Positions 1 through 8,772 of a stretch of DNA of 64,000 bases are shown piece by piece. The DNA is from Candidatus Kuenenia stuttgartensis (lineage in GTDB: Bacteria > Planctomycetota > Planctomycetia > Isosphaerales > Isosphaeraceae). The DNA is taken from assembly GCA_945865635.1 (NCBI GenBank), contig CAMBEP010000012.1:37890-101889 (forward strand), written 5' to 3'. A model generated the notes under the pieces. The model had not been told where the DNA came from, ran no database searches, and saw nothing but the letters and a program-made list of their open reading frames with translations. The first letter of the stretch is position 1, and the number at the start of each line of letters is the position of its first letter. Both the position numbers and the translations under genes were made by a program.

Positions 1-135
1 TTATAACACGGTGTAATAATGCAAATTGTTTTGCGATTATATGTCGATTTGTCCGCCTGATTCATTGTGGGTTCTCCTATCTCATTTTCGTACATGGGCT
101 TCTGAAATCTCTAGATGGAAATAGGCTGCCCGCGA

Positions 136-1899
136 TTAAAGATATTTCATCACCTTGCGGCGAGTCTCGTCATCAATTGCGGGCGACATTTCATGAAGCG
201 GGTTTGAGACCATTGTACCTTCCGGTGTGATCCTGCTGTTGATTTTGGGAAAATAGGTCTGCGTGGGGTCGATCGGCACGATAAAAGCGTGCGGGCCAGT
301 GGACTGAAACCTTGATTGAAATTCCGGATCTTCCGTAAATCCAGGTTTCAATCTTAGGCAGGGAATGCCCCAGACGTCAAAAAGTTTGTCGAGATTGGGC
401 AAGCCAAGCCCCGTTTTTGTGTCGCAACCGACATAACGGCCGCCGAAATAATTGCTTTGCGTCATGCGGATGGAGGCATAGCCCTGATCATCAAAGACAA
501 AGATTTTCAGGTTCAGGTCATTCACCGCCACTGTGCCCAATTCCTGCAAATTCCGGGCAAAACCGCCATCGCCTTCCACCAGCACGGTGCGTTTGCCACG
601 GCCTGCCAAGGCTGCACCAATCGTCCCACTCAGGCCATAACCCATGGATGCCAGACCTTTATTGCTGACCATGAACTGGCCTTTCTTTTGTTGAAAGGTC
701 TGATAGCTGACCGTAAAAGCCCCGCCGCTGCTGCATGGAATGAAAATGTCATCTTCCTGGCAGACTTCAGAAAGCTGTAAAAAGAAATCATACGGCGAGA
801 TATAACCAGGATCGGTCTTGTTACATTTTTCTGAGAGAGGCAGGGCCGCTTTCACTTCGTTGCAATAAGCCAGCCAATTGCTGTAATCACCATGATCGCT
901 CTCAAGCATATGGCGCAGTGCCTTGTTGGCGTCTATATTCAGAGCCATTGCAATCATTGGGTATTCCTTGGCGGTTTCGGACGGATCAAAATTAATATGA
1001 ATCACTTTTCCATGTGGCACGAACTCTGGCCAATTGAAGCCGGTCTGTTGCAATCCCAGGCTCGCGCCGAAAGCGATGACCAAATCAGCCTGTTGCAATA
1101 GCAAGTTGCTGTATCGCATGCCCCAGGTATTTGGGCGGCCAAAATAAGTGGGCAATCGGCTGTCAACACGATCGGCACCGTTGTAAGTTGTCATCACCGG
1201 AATATTTTGGAACCGGCCTTGCTCTGCCAGTTCATATGCCACGTTTCTTTCAACACCGCCGCCAATCAATAAAACGGGTCTGGATGATTTCTTGAGCTCA
1301 TCCATGATTTGATCCAGATGCAAACTCTCTTCAATTGTTAAATTTCGCGATTGATGATCAGCTATTATTTCAGATTCCTTGCTTTCAAACGGGCAGCCCT
1401 GAATATCCAGCGGAATTTCAAGAAAGACAGGGCCTTTTCTCTTCATCGGCTCAGTTTGTGTGAGTCGGACGAATTCAGATTTATCAACTGGGTTTCTTAA
1501 TGATGTTGACCTGACGGTGATGGGGGCGACGATTTCAGAGCCGCACAGCTCTTGCAGGCCTCTCTGCCGGATCTGGCCGTGGCTTAAATCTGCTGTTTTC
1601 ACCTGGCCGCCGAGCACCAGCAGTTCCCGGCCTTCAAGCCAGGCTCCAGCGATGGCTGTAACGGCGTTTGTCAGACCTGGGCCAGATGTGACCAGCGCCA
1701 AGGCACGTTGTTTGCCATCGGCAATGACATTAAAATATTCTGCTGCAATTCCCGCAGCCACTTCATGCACCACGGGAATGCCCCTGAGCTTACGCGACAG
1801 GCTCTCCACCAGGTGCATGCAGTGCCCGCCACCGACGAAAAAGCATGTGCTATAGCCCATCTCAACCAGCCACTGGCCAATCTGATCCGAATATTTCAT
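136..1899 (-). CDS. ThDP-dependent acetolactate synthase-like enzyme of sugar biosynthesis (YerE-like candidate)
   Basis: This 587-residue protein has the full three-domain layout of the acetolactate synthase/pyruvate oxidase family. The N-terminal pyrimidine-binding domain carries the catalytic glutamate in VVHEVAAG (Glu46), and the C-terminal ThDP domain carries EGDGGFARN followed by FVFDDQGYASI, where AHAS enzymes usually have two Asn. It is the last gene of a minus-strand operon with an epimerase, an FkbM methyltransferase and RfbH. Family members in such O-antigen clusters include YerE, a ThDP/FAD enzyme that adds a two-carbon unit from pyruvate to a CDP-4-keto-3,6-dideoxyhexose. Context favours a sugar role over branched-chain amino acid synthesis, and no small regulatory subunit is adjacent. 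The substrate is inferred. Confidence 0.85.
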   Translation of the reverse strand: MKYSDQIGQWLVEMGYSTCFFVGGGHCMHLVESLSRKLRGIPVVHEVAAGIAAEYFNVIADGKQRALALVTSGPGLTNAVTAIAGAWLEGRELLVLGGQVKTADLSHGQIRQRGLQELCGSEIVAPITVRSTSLRNPVDKSEFVRLTQTEPMKRKGPVFLEIPLDIQGCPFESKESEIIADHQSRNLTIEESLHLDQIMDELKKSSRPVLLIGGGVERNVAYELAEQGRFQNIPVMTTYNGADRVDSRLPTYFGRPNTWGMRYSNLLLQQADLVIAFGASLGLQQTGFNWPEFVPHGKVIHINFDPSETAKEYPMIAMALNIDANKALRHMLESDHGDYSNWLAYCNEVKAALPLSEKCNKTDPGYISPYDFFLQLSEVCQEDDIFIPCSSGGAFTVSYQTFQQKKGQFMVSNKGLASMGYGLSGTIGAALAGRGKRTVLVEGDGGFARNLQELGTVAVNDLNLKIFVFDDQGYASIRMTQSNYFGGRYVGCDTKTGLGLPNLDKLFDVWGIPCLRLKPGFTEDPEFQSRFQSTGPHAFIVPIDPTQTYFPKINSRITPEGTMVSNPLHEMSPAIDDETRRKVMKYL

Positions 1900-1926
1900 A
1901 GGGTACCTAAAATGGTTGGAACCTGC

Positions 1927-2973
1927 TTATCGTGTATTGAACTCAATGGTTCTGGAAATCGCCTGATCCAGTGGCACATTCACCTTGCAGCCAAGTTCTT
2001 CGACAGCCCGTTGAACACTTGGCACATATTGATTTCCTGGTCTTGATGGGTAGGTTGGCGAACCAATCTTGACTTCAAGCCCCGCGGGAATTGCAATTTT
2101 CATGGCCAGGTCGCGAATGGAAATGGCATCGGATGAACCGACATTATAGGCTTGCCCGGACTCGCCCTGCAACAAGATTTTCCAGAGCCATGTGGCCATG
2201 TCCGACGCATAGAGATAGGATCTCAAAGCGGTGCCATCGCCTGCCACGCGAATGGCCCTGGCATGAATCCGGTCGTTGATAAAATTGCCGATGGCAAAAT
2301 GTGCGTCAAGCGGCAAGTGCGGCCCGACAAATGCAAAACAGCGTGCAATTGGAATCGCGATATTAAAATTTCGGGCATAAACCGAACAGAGAAATTCGGC
2401 CGCCCGTTTTCCTTCCGCATATGCATTGTTCGGGAAGTTTGGAGCGAATCCAAAAAACATTTCTTCGCTTGTATTTCTAACTTCTGGCGACTGTGGGCCA
2501 TAAATCGCGCCAGAACTGACAAAAAGCAGGCGTTTGGCGCTGTATTGGCTTGCAAAATCGAGTATGCGGCGGGTGCCGTCGACGATGACGTCGAACATTT
2601 TCAGGGGATCTTCAGAATTTAATCTGTCGCTGGCATCAGTGGCCGCATGGATGACATGTGTAAACTTACAATTGGGAAATACAAAACTCCGGATATCGCC
2701 TTGCACAAAACTCAGACAATCAGACGCCAAATGCGGTGCAGAGGCTAGAAAACGCTCCGGATCGCGGCTAAGGACTGTCAGCCGTGCATCAAGCCCATGT
2801 GCCTTGTTGAAATGCAAAAAGCTCTCAACCAGCCATCGGCCAAGAAATCCGGTTCCGCCTGTCAAAAACAGGTGGGCACCTTGAAGCTGTTTTAGGGTAT
2901 CACCCAACTGAACCTGGATCATCACCAGATCATCTGAATTCAAGGGTGGTCGTGGTTGAATTGAAGTTGACAT
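1927..2973 (-). CDS. NAD-dependent epimerase/dehydratase (extended SDR)
   Basis: A 348-residue extended short-chain dehydrogenase. The Rossmann nucleotide-binding motif TGGTGFLG is at residues 38-45 and the catalytic Tyr/Lys pair is in YAEGKRAAE. The fold usually epimerises, dehydrates or reduces nucleotide sugars. It lies 20 nt downstream of the FkbM gene and 27 nt upstream of the ThDP enzyme, so it is part of the same operon. Next to RfbH and a YerE-like enzyme, a CDP-sugar 4-ketoreductase role (YerF, abequose or paratose synthase type) is plausible but not shown. An alternative start is Met18. Confidence 0.85.
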   Translation of the reverse strand: MSTSIQPRPPLNSDDLVMIQVQLGDTLKQLQGAHLFLTGGTGFLGRWLVESFLHFNKAHGLDARLTVLSRDPERFLASAPHLASDCLSFVQGDIRSFVFPNCKFTHVIHAATDASDRLNSEDPLKMFDVIVDGTRRILDFASQYSAKRLLFVSSGAIYGPQSPEVRNTSEEMFFGFAPNFPNNAYAEGKRAAEFLCSVYARNFNIAIPIARCFAFVGPHLPLDAHFAIGNFINDRIHARAIRVAGDGTALRSYLYASDMATWLWKILLQGESGQAYNVGSSDAISIRDLAMKIAIPAGLEVKIGSPTYPSRPGNQYVPSVQRAVEELGCKVNVPLDQAISRTIEFNTR

Positions 2974-2993
2974 CTAAAACAGTTCCACCTCGA

Positions 2994-4142
2994 TTAATCG
3001 ACGGCTAATTCGTTTGGAATTGCGTAGAGAACGGTCTCGAACCAGGTATCCATGTGGCGCCGAATGTAGAATCGGTAATCGGTTGTTATTGACGCGATAT
3101 AAAGTGGAATGCGCCATAAATCTTTTTGATGATGATAAATACAGATTGTCAGAATCGGCCTGTCTTTCTGAATGGTTTGTCGGGCACCCACCAGAGTTTC
3201 AAATTCGGAGCCTTCAATATCCATCTTGATCATGGAGACGGGCTTATCGGCGAAAATCTCATCCAGTGTAACAACCTGAACCTCATGTTCGCTGGCTTGC
3301 GAGATGCTTGAGCCCACACCCTGCCCGACATCGAACCTGGCAACGCCGGCACTTGAACCGGTTGCATACGGTTGAATTGAAATTCGCTCTGACAGATCTC
3401 TACCGAGACCCGAAACCGTCTGATATAGCCGCTGAAGGTTGCCTGGATCGGGTTCAAATGCATAGACTTTAGAAAATTCAGACTTCGTAAACCCGATCCA
3501 TTCCATGATTGAATCGCCATCATAAGCGCCGCAATCGACAAAGATCGGGTTCCCAGGTAATTGAAATAGTTCTTCCCTGAAATAATGCAACCCCGTCGTG
3601 TGGCCTTTGATCAGGCTGTCGTCGCCTGTGCATCGCCACTGCGACTGCCTCGCAAATTCTGATCGTGAAATATCGTCGTATAAAAGCTGGTAGGCCGCTT
3701 CAATACAATGACGATGACGATGATTGAACCAATTCTCTTGCGTATCCAAAAAATAATAGGGCAGAAATGAGTCGGGAAATTTCCAGGCCAATTGATGATA
3801 AGGCACAACCGAACGAACACCCCTCGCCTGAAGAGCGTTGGCTAATACATGAAAGCCGACTGTTGCAACAGCGACTATAAACGGATGCGATTGGTTATAC
3901 AAATGGGACGCTTCGGCGGGCGAAAGCACTGGAATACCGTCGATTTTCTGGCCCCACAGCATTTCGTTGTTATCTGACAATGCAACCGGGGTTATGCCGC
4001 GTATTTTTAATTGCACGGCCAACCCCCTACCAAGATGCCCACAGCCGAAAATGACCGGCGATGAGTTTAAACCTGCGATGGAATTGTCATAAAGCCTGGA
4101 TAAATCGGTTAGTTCGGCTGGAAATAATGAGTTGGCAGGCAT
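2994..4142 (-). CDS. FkbM family methyltransferase with N-terminal Rossmann-like domain
   Basis: A 382-residue two-domain protein. Residues about 25-120 form a Rossmann-like segment (FGCGHLGRGLAVQL, then SDNNEMLWG) often found ahead of FkbM methyltransferases. The C-terminal half is the SAM-dependent FkbM domain, with IFVDCGAYDGDSI for SAM binding, then VYAFEPDPGN and the conserved IKMDIEGSEFETL. FkbM enzymes O-methylate sugars and other small molecules. Its position between rfbH and the epimerase points to methylation of a surface sugar. The acceptor is unknown. Confidence 0.85.
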   Translation of the reverse strand: MPANSLFPAELTDLSRLYDNSIAGLNSSPVIFGCGHLGRGLAVQLKIRGITPVALSDNNEMLWGQKIDGIPVLSPAEASHLYNQSHPFIVAVATVGFHVLANALQARGVRSVVPYHQLAWKFPDSFLPYYFLDTQENWFNHRHRHCIEAAYQLLYDDISRSEFARQSQWRCTGDDSLIKGHTTGLHYFREELFQLPGNPIFVDCGAYDGDSIMEWIGFTKSEFSKVYAFEPDPGNLQRLYQTVSGLGRDLSERISIQPYATGSSAGVARFDVGQGVGSSISQASEHEVQVVTLDEIFADKPVSMIKMDIEGSEFETLVGARQTIQKDRPILTICIYHHQKDLWRIPLYIASITTDYRFYIRRHMDTWFETVLYAIPNELAVD

Positions 4143-4236
4143 CTTTCAGAGCTTTTTTCTATATGGATGATGATGATCTGTTGAGCTCGATCGAATTTGG
4201 AGTGATGGATGGGATATTGCCTGAGATTCAATCGGA

Positions 4237-5562
4237 CTACATCGAATCTCTGATAAATGTGATGATGGAATCAGCCAGAAAGCTCATGGCCGGTTCGGAA
4301 ATTCCCGGATAGACCCCAATCCAAAACGCTTGTCGCATCACGAAATCTGCACCAGGAAGGTCTCCAATGATTCGCATTGGTTGGCCAACATAGGCTGGCT
4401 GTTTAATCAGATTCCCGCCAAAGATCTGGCGTGTTCCGATCTTGGCTTGATCGAGATGCCGCACCAGATCGCGTCGTGAAAATGGCGAACCAGGCCGAAC
4501 TGCCAGAGGGAAACCAAACCAGCTTGGTTCGGAGTCAGGCGTTGGTTCGGGAAGAACCAGGAATTCTTCAAAAGGTTTCAAGGCGTTGTAAAGCGTCGTG
4601 AAATTTTGCCGCCGTGCCGCGATAAATTCCGGCAGTCTGTCCAGCTGGGCGACGCCGACGGCAGCCTGCATGTCTGTTGCCTTGAGATTATATCCAATGT
4701 GTGAATAAATATATTTGTGGTCATATCCGCAGGGCAGTTCGCCGAGCTCCCAGTCAAATCGCTTGCCGCAGGTGTTGTCAAATCCGGGGGCGCACCAGCA
4801 GTCGCGGCCCCAGTCGCGGAAGGATTCAATCAGCGTCTTTAATTTTGGCGAATCTGTTAAAACCGCGCCGCCTTCGCCCATGGTGATATGGTGGGCCGGA
4901 TAGAAGGAGCAGGTTGCAATATCGCCAAAAGTTCCAACGTGTTGATTTTTGTAATGGGCACCAAGTGCGTCGCAACAGTCTTCGATCAGCCATAAATCAT
5001 GATCTTTGGCGAACTGGGCTACAGTGCCCAAATCAAAGGGGTTACCCAGCGTGTGGGCGATCATGATGGCCCTGGTTTTGGGCGAAAGGGCGGCTTCAAG
5101 CTGACTGACATCAATATTATAGGTCGGTATGTGAACATCTACAAAAACCGGCACCAGGTTATGCTGCAAAATCGGGTTGACGGTGGTCGGGAAGCCGGCG
5201 GCGACAGTGATGACTTCATCGCCTGGCTTGAGACGCTCGTCGCCCAGTTTTGGGGAGGTCAGGGCGGCGATCGCCAGGAGGTTGGCCGAACTGCCGGAGT
5301 TGACGAGCAGGCAGCATTGAGTTCCAAACACCTTGGCGAAACGCTTCTCAAATTCATTAGCGAATCGGCCGGTGGTCAGCCAGAAATCGAGGGAACTATC
5401 AACAAGCGAGACGATTTCCTCAGCCCCGAAAACCCGGCCGGAGCATGGCACGGCCGACTGGCCCGGCTCGAATTTGCTAGGCGGGAAGGCCACGGCGTGG
5501 TATTGCTTGACGAGTTCGAGGATTTGGGCCCGGAGCGATTCGGCAGATGCTGAGTGATTCAT
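4237..5562 (-). CDS. rfbH: CDP-4-keto-6-deoxy-D-glucose-3-dehydrase (E1, RfbH/DdhC)
   Basis: A 441-residue PMP-dependent member of the DegT/DnrJ/EryC1/StrS family that removes the C3 hydroxyl of CDP-4-keto-6-deoxyglucose. It is RfbH rather than an aminotransferase for two reasons. The PLP-anchoring Lys is replaced by His in [12 protein letters not shown] (His224). The E1 iron-sulfur motif C-x57-C-x-C-x7-C is exactly kept as Cys197, Cys255, Cys257 and Cys265. The start at 5562 was chosen because its ATG overlaps the stop of the rfbG remnant (ATGA), with AGGA upstream; an in-frame start 24 nt earlier exists. No E3 reductase (RfbI) is in the window. Confidence 0.92.
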   Translation of the reverse strand: MNHSASAESLRAQILELVKQYHAVAFPPSKFEPGQSAVPCSGRVFGAEEIVSLVDSSLDFWLTTGRFANEFEKRFAKVFGTQCCLLVNSGSSANLLAIAALTSPKLGDERLKPGDEVITVAAGFPTTVNPILQHNLVPVFVDVHIPTYNIDVSQLEAALSPKTRAIMIAHTLGNPFDLGTVAQFAKDHDLWLIEDCCDALGAHYKNQHVGTFGDIATCSFYPAHHITMGEGGAVLTDSPKLKTLIESFRDWGRDCWCAPGFDNTCGKRFDWELGELPCGYDHKYIYSHIGYNLKATDMQAAVGVAQLDRLPEFIAARRQNFTTLYNALKPFEEFLVLPEPTPDSEPSWFGFPLAVRPGSPFSRRDLVRHLDQAKIGTRQIFGGNLIKQPAYVGQPMRIIGDLPGADFVMRQAFWIGVYPGISEPAMSFLADSIITFIRDSM

Positions 5563-5898
5563 TGGGTCAAAAATTCCTGATACCATACGACTCTGCTGGC
5601 CAAGGCGTCGTCCATCTTAAATAGAGACTGCCAGCCGAGCGGTTCTCTGGCCTTGCGGGGCGCACAGGTATTGGTGGATGATTTCGTTTGAGGTTTGGTT
5701 GTGGAGATCATGCTGCAGGGGCGAACGCATGGACCGCAGAATTTTCCAAACAAGTTCCAGTACGGTCGCTTGAATGTCGTTGGAGAAATTAAACACCTGC
5801 CCGGTCAGTTGCTTGGGGAGCGACTCAAGGGCATCCTCACCGTCTTGAACATGGAAACAGTCGCGAATGGACTTGTCGACAGACCGGGTCTCGGGGCT
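5559..5898 (-). pseudogene. rfbG: rfbG remnant (C-terminal third of CDP-glucose 4,6-dehydratase-like SDR), frameshifted
   Basis: The minus strand reads through segments typical of the C-terminus of CDP-glucose 4,6-dehydratase-like proteins: IRDCFHVQDGEDAL, then LTGQVFNFSNDIQATVLELV, then NEIIHQYL. The frame is lost near 5650-5665 and the expected ending continues in another frame ([18 protein letters not shown], then VVWYQEFL), stopping in ATGA overlap with rfbH. The N-terminal two thirds, including the cofactor-binding region, are absent. The family assignment is from recalled consensus, not an alignment. Confidence 0.8.
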
Positions 5899-5943
5899 GC
5901 CATGTTTGAAGGCATGGGGGCGGGCCACCGCTAAACTTTTTAC

Positions 5944-6183
5944 GGAGCCAGGCCAGTAGGTGAAGTCGTTGTTCATGGCCTCATAATCCAGGAAATCGTC
6001 CTTGAGCATGTTAAACTCTTAAATTAGGCAGAAGATGGATTTTCAAACCCATGTTGGACATAGGTTTTCGTCATATGCCAAAGGGCCAGTCGATCGCCAA
6101 TCTCGACCATCGGCTTTGGGCGATACTCGGTTTCTTGCCGCAGGAGCTTAACTTTGGTCGCCGCAGAGGTTGGTTGCTTTCAT
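5944..6183 (-). pseudogene. rfbF: rfbF remnant (N-terminus of glucose-1-phosphate cytidylyltransferase), frameshifted
   Basis: From an ATG at 6183 the minus strand encodes MKATNLCGDQS and a stop. Another frame then gives ETEYRPKPMVEIGDRLALWH and MTKTYVQHGF, followed in a further frame by MLKDDFLDYEAMNNDFT. In order, these match the nucleotide-binding N-terminus of RfbF-type cytidylyltransferases (MKAVILCGGxGTR, RPKPMVEIG, WHIMK, FLNYEAMNNDFT). At least two frameshifts are needed. The remaining roughly 180 residues are missing and the reading frame passes straight into the rfbG C-terminus, so an internal deletion fused the two genes. Confidence 0.78.
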
Positions 6184-6230
6184 GAAAAGGGAACCATGTT
6201 GATCTGATTCAGCAATGTTTCTGATAAATT

Positions 6231-6259
6231 ATAATACCACATGATAATGGATTTGACCA
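6231..6259 (-). promoter_or_regulatory. Candidate sigma70-type promoter of the rfb operon
   Basis: On the minus strand, TGGTCA (4 of 6 to TTGACA) is separated by exactly 17 nt from TATTAT (5 of 6 to TATAAT), about 48 nt ahead of the rfbF remnant start. It would drive the decayed and intact genes down to the ThDP enzyme. This is a match by eye only. Confidence 0.4.
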
Positions 6260-6577
6260 GTCGGTAAGTGCGTAGGCTTAATGCGACACCACTATTTTAG
6301 ACAGAACCCATAAGATTTGGATACTTGATGTTGCAAAGATTGAGTGCCGGGAAAAAGGGTTCACGGGCGGAATAAAAAAAAGAAAACTTGGGTGAGCAAG
6401 GATCCTGTAGAGCCTGGCCAAGTGCTCATTCGCGAAGCCTCAGGGGATCCACAATCCGTTTCTCGTTCAAGAAGATTTTTAAGGCCGTTTTACGTCGAAA
6501 TCTTGCGAATCTTTTTGGATTGTCGTAGAATCACATTCCTACGCTTAAGGAGCAGGTGGAAGTCGTGAGGTGCATTG
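6260..6577. other. Intergenic gap between rfb remnants and RloA
   Basis: No convincing gene was found. A short open frame at 6344-6568 on the plus strand lacks recognisable features. The gap marks the junction between the polysaccharide operon and the RloAB pair. Confidence 0.4.
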
Positions 6578-7954
6578 ATGTTGATTGAATTCCGGGTCCA
6601 AAATCATCGGTCGATTGGCCAGGAACAGTCGATGACGATGGAGGCGATGAAGCGATTGGGCGACGACGATGACCCCAGGCCTCGCAAAGTTAAGGGTTAT
6701 GAAAAGCAACTTCTGCCCGTAGCTGCGCTTTACGGGGCGAACGCCAGCGGCAAGAGCAATTTCTTGGCAGCGATGGGTTTCATGCGTGACGCTGTGGAGC
6801 ATTCGTTTCGAACATGGTCGCCGGACGAAGGCATTGAGAGGGAGCCTTTCGCCTGGGGGCCTTTGCGGACGGAGCCGTCGCTTTATGAGATCAGCATGTT
6901 GATTGATGATGTGCGATATGAGTACGGTTTTGTGCTGAACGACGAGTGGATTTTGGAGGAATGGCTTTTAGCTTGGCCGAAGAAAGTCAAGAAAAGGCTG
7001 TTTACAAGAGAGCTTGATAAAATCTATTGTAAAGGTCTATCAGGAGATAATAAGATTATCGAGAGAAGTACGCGCAGAAATGCATTGTTTCTTTCAACGG
7101 CTGCACAGTTTGATCATCCGCAACTTAAACCTGTTTTACAATGGTTTCGCGGATTCACTATGATTCGCGTAGGATCGAATTCAAATCATAATTCGAGAAC
7201 GATTTCTCCAACCATAGCATTATCATTGTTAATGAAAGCTGACAAACAGGATAAACATCGATTACTTTTAATGAAAAGCATGGGATTTGACGAATCCATG
7301 ATTTCGCAGTGCAAGGAAATGATAGAGAAAGCGGATTTTGGGATTCATGATATACGAGTCGTAGATAAGGAATATCTTGTTGACGGCGAACCTAAGAAAA
7401 TGGCTCGTCTCGAGTTCAAGCATGATTCTAAAGATGAATCTTCTTGGCTTCCATTCCATGAAGAGTCCAGTGGCACAAAATCAATGATCATTCTATCGCC
7501 TCTATTTTTCAGAGCCTTAAATCATGGTGATACAGTGGTTGTAGATGAACTCGAAACCGCCTTGCACCCGTTGCTGGCTCTTGAAATCATCAAGTCGTTC
7601 AACGACCCCAGGACCAATCCAAATCACGCGCAACTGATTTTTTCAACTCACGACACAAATCTATTGGATTCGATTCTGGAAAAAAAACCGTTGCGTCGTG
7701 ATCAGATCTGGCTGACCGAAAAAAAACTGACGGGGCAGACAGAGATTTTCCCGCATACAGATTTTCATGCGAGTAACGAGGAAAATCGTGAGCGAGGCTA
7801 TTTACTGGGTCGTTATGGCGCGGTACCTTTCCTGCATGATTTGCTAAGTTCTGACTCGGAGCATGACCATGTCCCAGATGAAACGACAAAGAAATCCGTC
7901 GAGAAACACCAGTCCCACCCGTCAGAAAAAAACGTTGATCCTGATCATTCATGA
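6578..7954 (+). CDS. RloA-like AAA/ABC-type ATPase of an AbiL/RloAB-type defence pair
   Basis: A 458-residue AAA_15/AAA_21-type ATPase related to RloA, AbiLii-partner and OLD-family ATPases. Visible motifs are Walker A GANASGKS (residues 53-60), Walker B TVVVDELETALHP and the switch histidine in IFSTHDTNLLD, with a signature-like ESSGTKSM between them. The ATG at 6578 is preferred over the TTG at 6575 because GTGAGG lies 7 nt upstream. The gene overlaps the RloB-like gene by 86 nt, so translation is probably coupled. The middle of the gene is AT-richer by eye than purB or ahcY, which fits horizontal acquisition. The defence role is from family knowledge. Confidence 0.85.
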   Translation: MLIEFRVQNHRSIGQEQSMTMEAMKRLGDDDDPRPRKVKGYEKQLLPVAALYGANASGKSNFLAAMGFMRDAVEHSFRTWSPDEGIEREPFAWGPLRTEPSLYEISMLIDDVRYEYGFVLNDEWILEEWLLAWPKKVKKRLFTRELDKIYCKGLSGDNKIIERSTRRNALFLSTAAQFDHPQLKPVLQWFRGFTMIRVGSNSNHNSRTISPTIALSLLMKADKQDKHRLLLMKSMGFDESMISQCKEMIEKADFGIHDIRVVDKEYLVDGEPKKMARLEFKHDSKDESSWLPFHEESSGTKSMIILSPLFFRALNHGDTVVVDELETALHPLLALEIIKSFNDPRTNPNHAQLIFSTHDTNLLDSILEKKPLRRDQIWLTEKKLTGQTEIFPHTDFHASNEENRERGYLLGRYGAVPFLHDLLSSDSEHDHVPDETTKKSVEKHQSHPSEKNVDPDHS

Positions 7955-8486
7955 AGGTGAAAAGACGGAACCTGATTATTTGACCGGATTAAAACAAGTG
8001 TGCAGAAATTGTGGCGTGCACTTGGAAGTTGTCAAGTCCGACGGCAATCCTGAGAATTATGTCAACAAGGCGATTCAAGTGAGAGAGACTAAAAAGGCCG
8101 AATTCGATGAGATCTGGTGCGTTTTTGATCAGGATCATCATGCCTCGCACCAGTTGATTATGGCGAAATCCCTCGCCGAGTCCAATGATATCAAACTCGC
8201 GATATCCATCCCGTGCATCGAAGTCTGGCTTTACCTTCATTTCAATGATAATCCGGGATCAGGGACATGCAATGATATTCGACAGAAACTCAGAAAATAT
8301 GTCCGAAATTACGATAAATCCGTTGATTTCGCAAAACACTATAAAAATGGTTATCATGAAGCGGTCAATCGCTCAGTATCTCGGCTCAAATCCGCCGAAG
8401 CCGACAATGATCTCTGGCGCAACCCATCCACGCACATGCATCTATTATGTGAATCGATTCGTGGCGATTCTGAATTCCAGGCATGA
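7869..8486 (+). CDS. RloB-like protein (TOPRIM-like putative nuclease)
   Basis: A 205-residue RloB family protein. It has the N-terminal LIIHEGEKTEPDYL (acidic Glu of a TOPRIM-like fold), a DEIWCVFDQDHH acidic motif near residues 75-85, and the characteristic IPCIEVWLYLHF. RloB partners act as effectors next to an ATPase sensor in phage-defence systems. The start at 7869 has GGAG seven nt upstream; an ATG two codons earlier is too close to that site. It overlaps the 3' end of the RloA-like gene in a different frame. The nuclease activity is an inference from fold similarity. Confidence 0.85.
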   Translation: MSQMKRQRNPSRNTSPTRQKKTLILIIHEGEKTEPDYLTGLKQVCRNCGVHLEVVKSDGNPENYVNKAIQVRETKKAEFDEIWCVFDQDHHASHQLIMAKSLAESNDIKLAISIPCIEVWLYLHFNDNPGSGTCNDIRQKLRKYVRNYDKSVDFAKHYKNGYHEAVNRSVSRLKSAEADNDLWRNPSTHMHLLCESIRGDSEFQA

Positions 8487-8772
8487 AAATCAGCAAATAA
8501 CCTGTTCAGCATTGGCACGCCTCTGTCGGTCGAGGATCTTTTAAAACGCAAGGCCGAATTCTGACCTGAGCGATCCGCCAGAACATTATCAAGGACAAGC
8601 CACTCACCATGCCGCTCTTATTCGACCATAAATCCAAAAAGCTCGCCTTGGCTCATGTGCGGCGCCACGGCCCTGAAGTATAAGGACATGCAGTCCATGG
8701 TCCAGGTTGAGAAGCCGATCCGCAACGGATTTCAGTTCCACGACCATAACCAACACGGAAGAGAGTCGCTCA

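Noticed and set aside
136..1899. ilvB (acetohydroxyacid synthase) for branched-chain amino acids
   Set aside because: There is no adjacent small subunit or ilv gene, the position is inside a deoxysugar operon, and the Asn pair of the ThDP motif is replaced by DD.
5617..6009. 130-codon open frame taken as a genuine small protein
   Set aside because: It reads as the RfbF N-terminal region joined to the RfbG C-terminal region and loses the natural ending by frameshift, so it is better described as two gene remnants.
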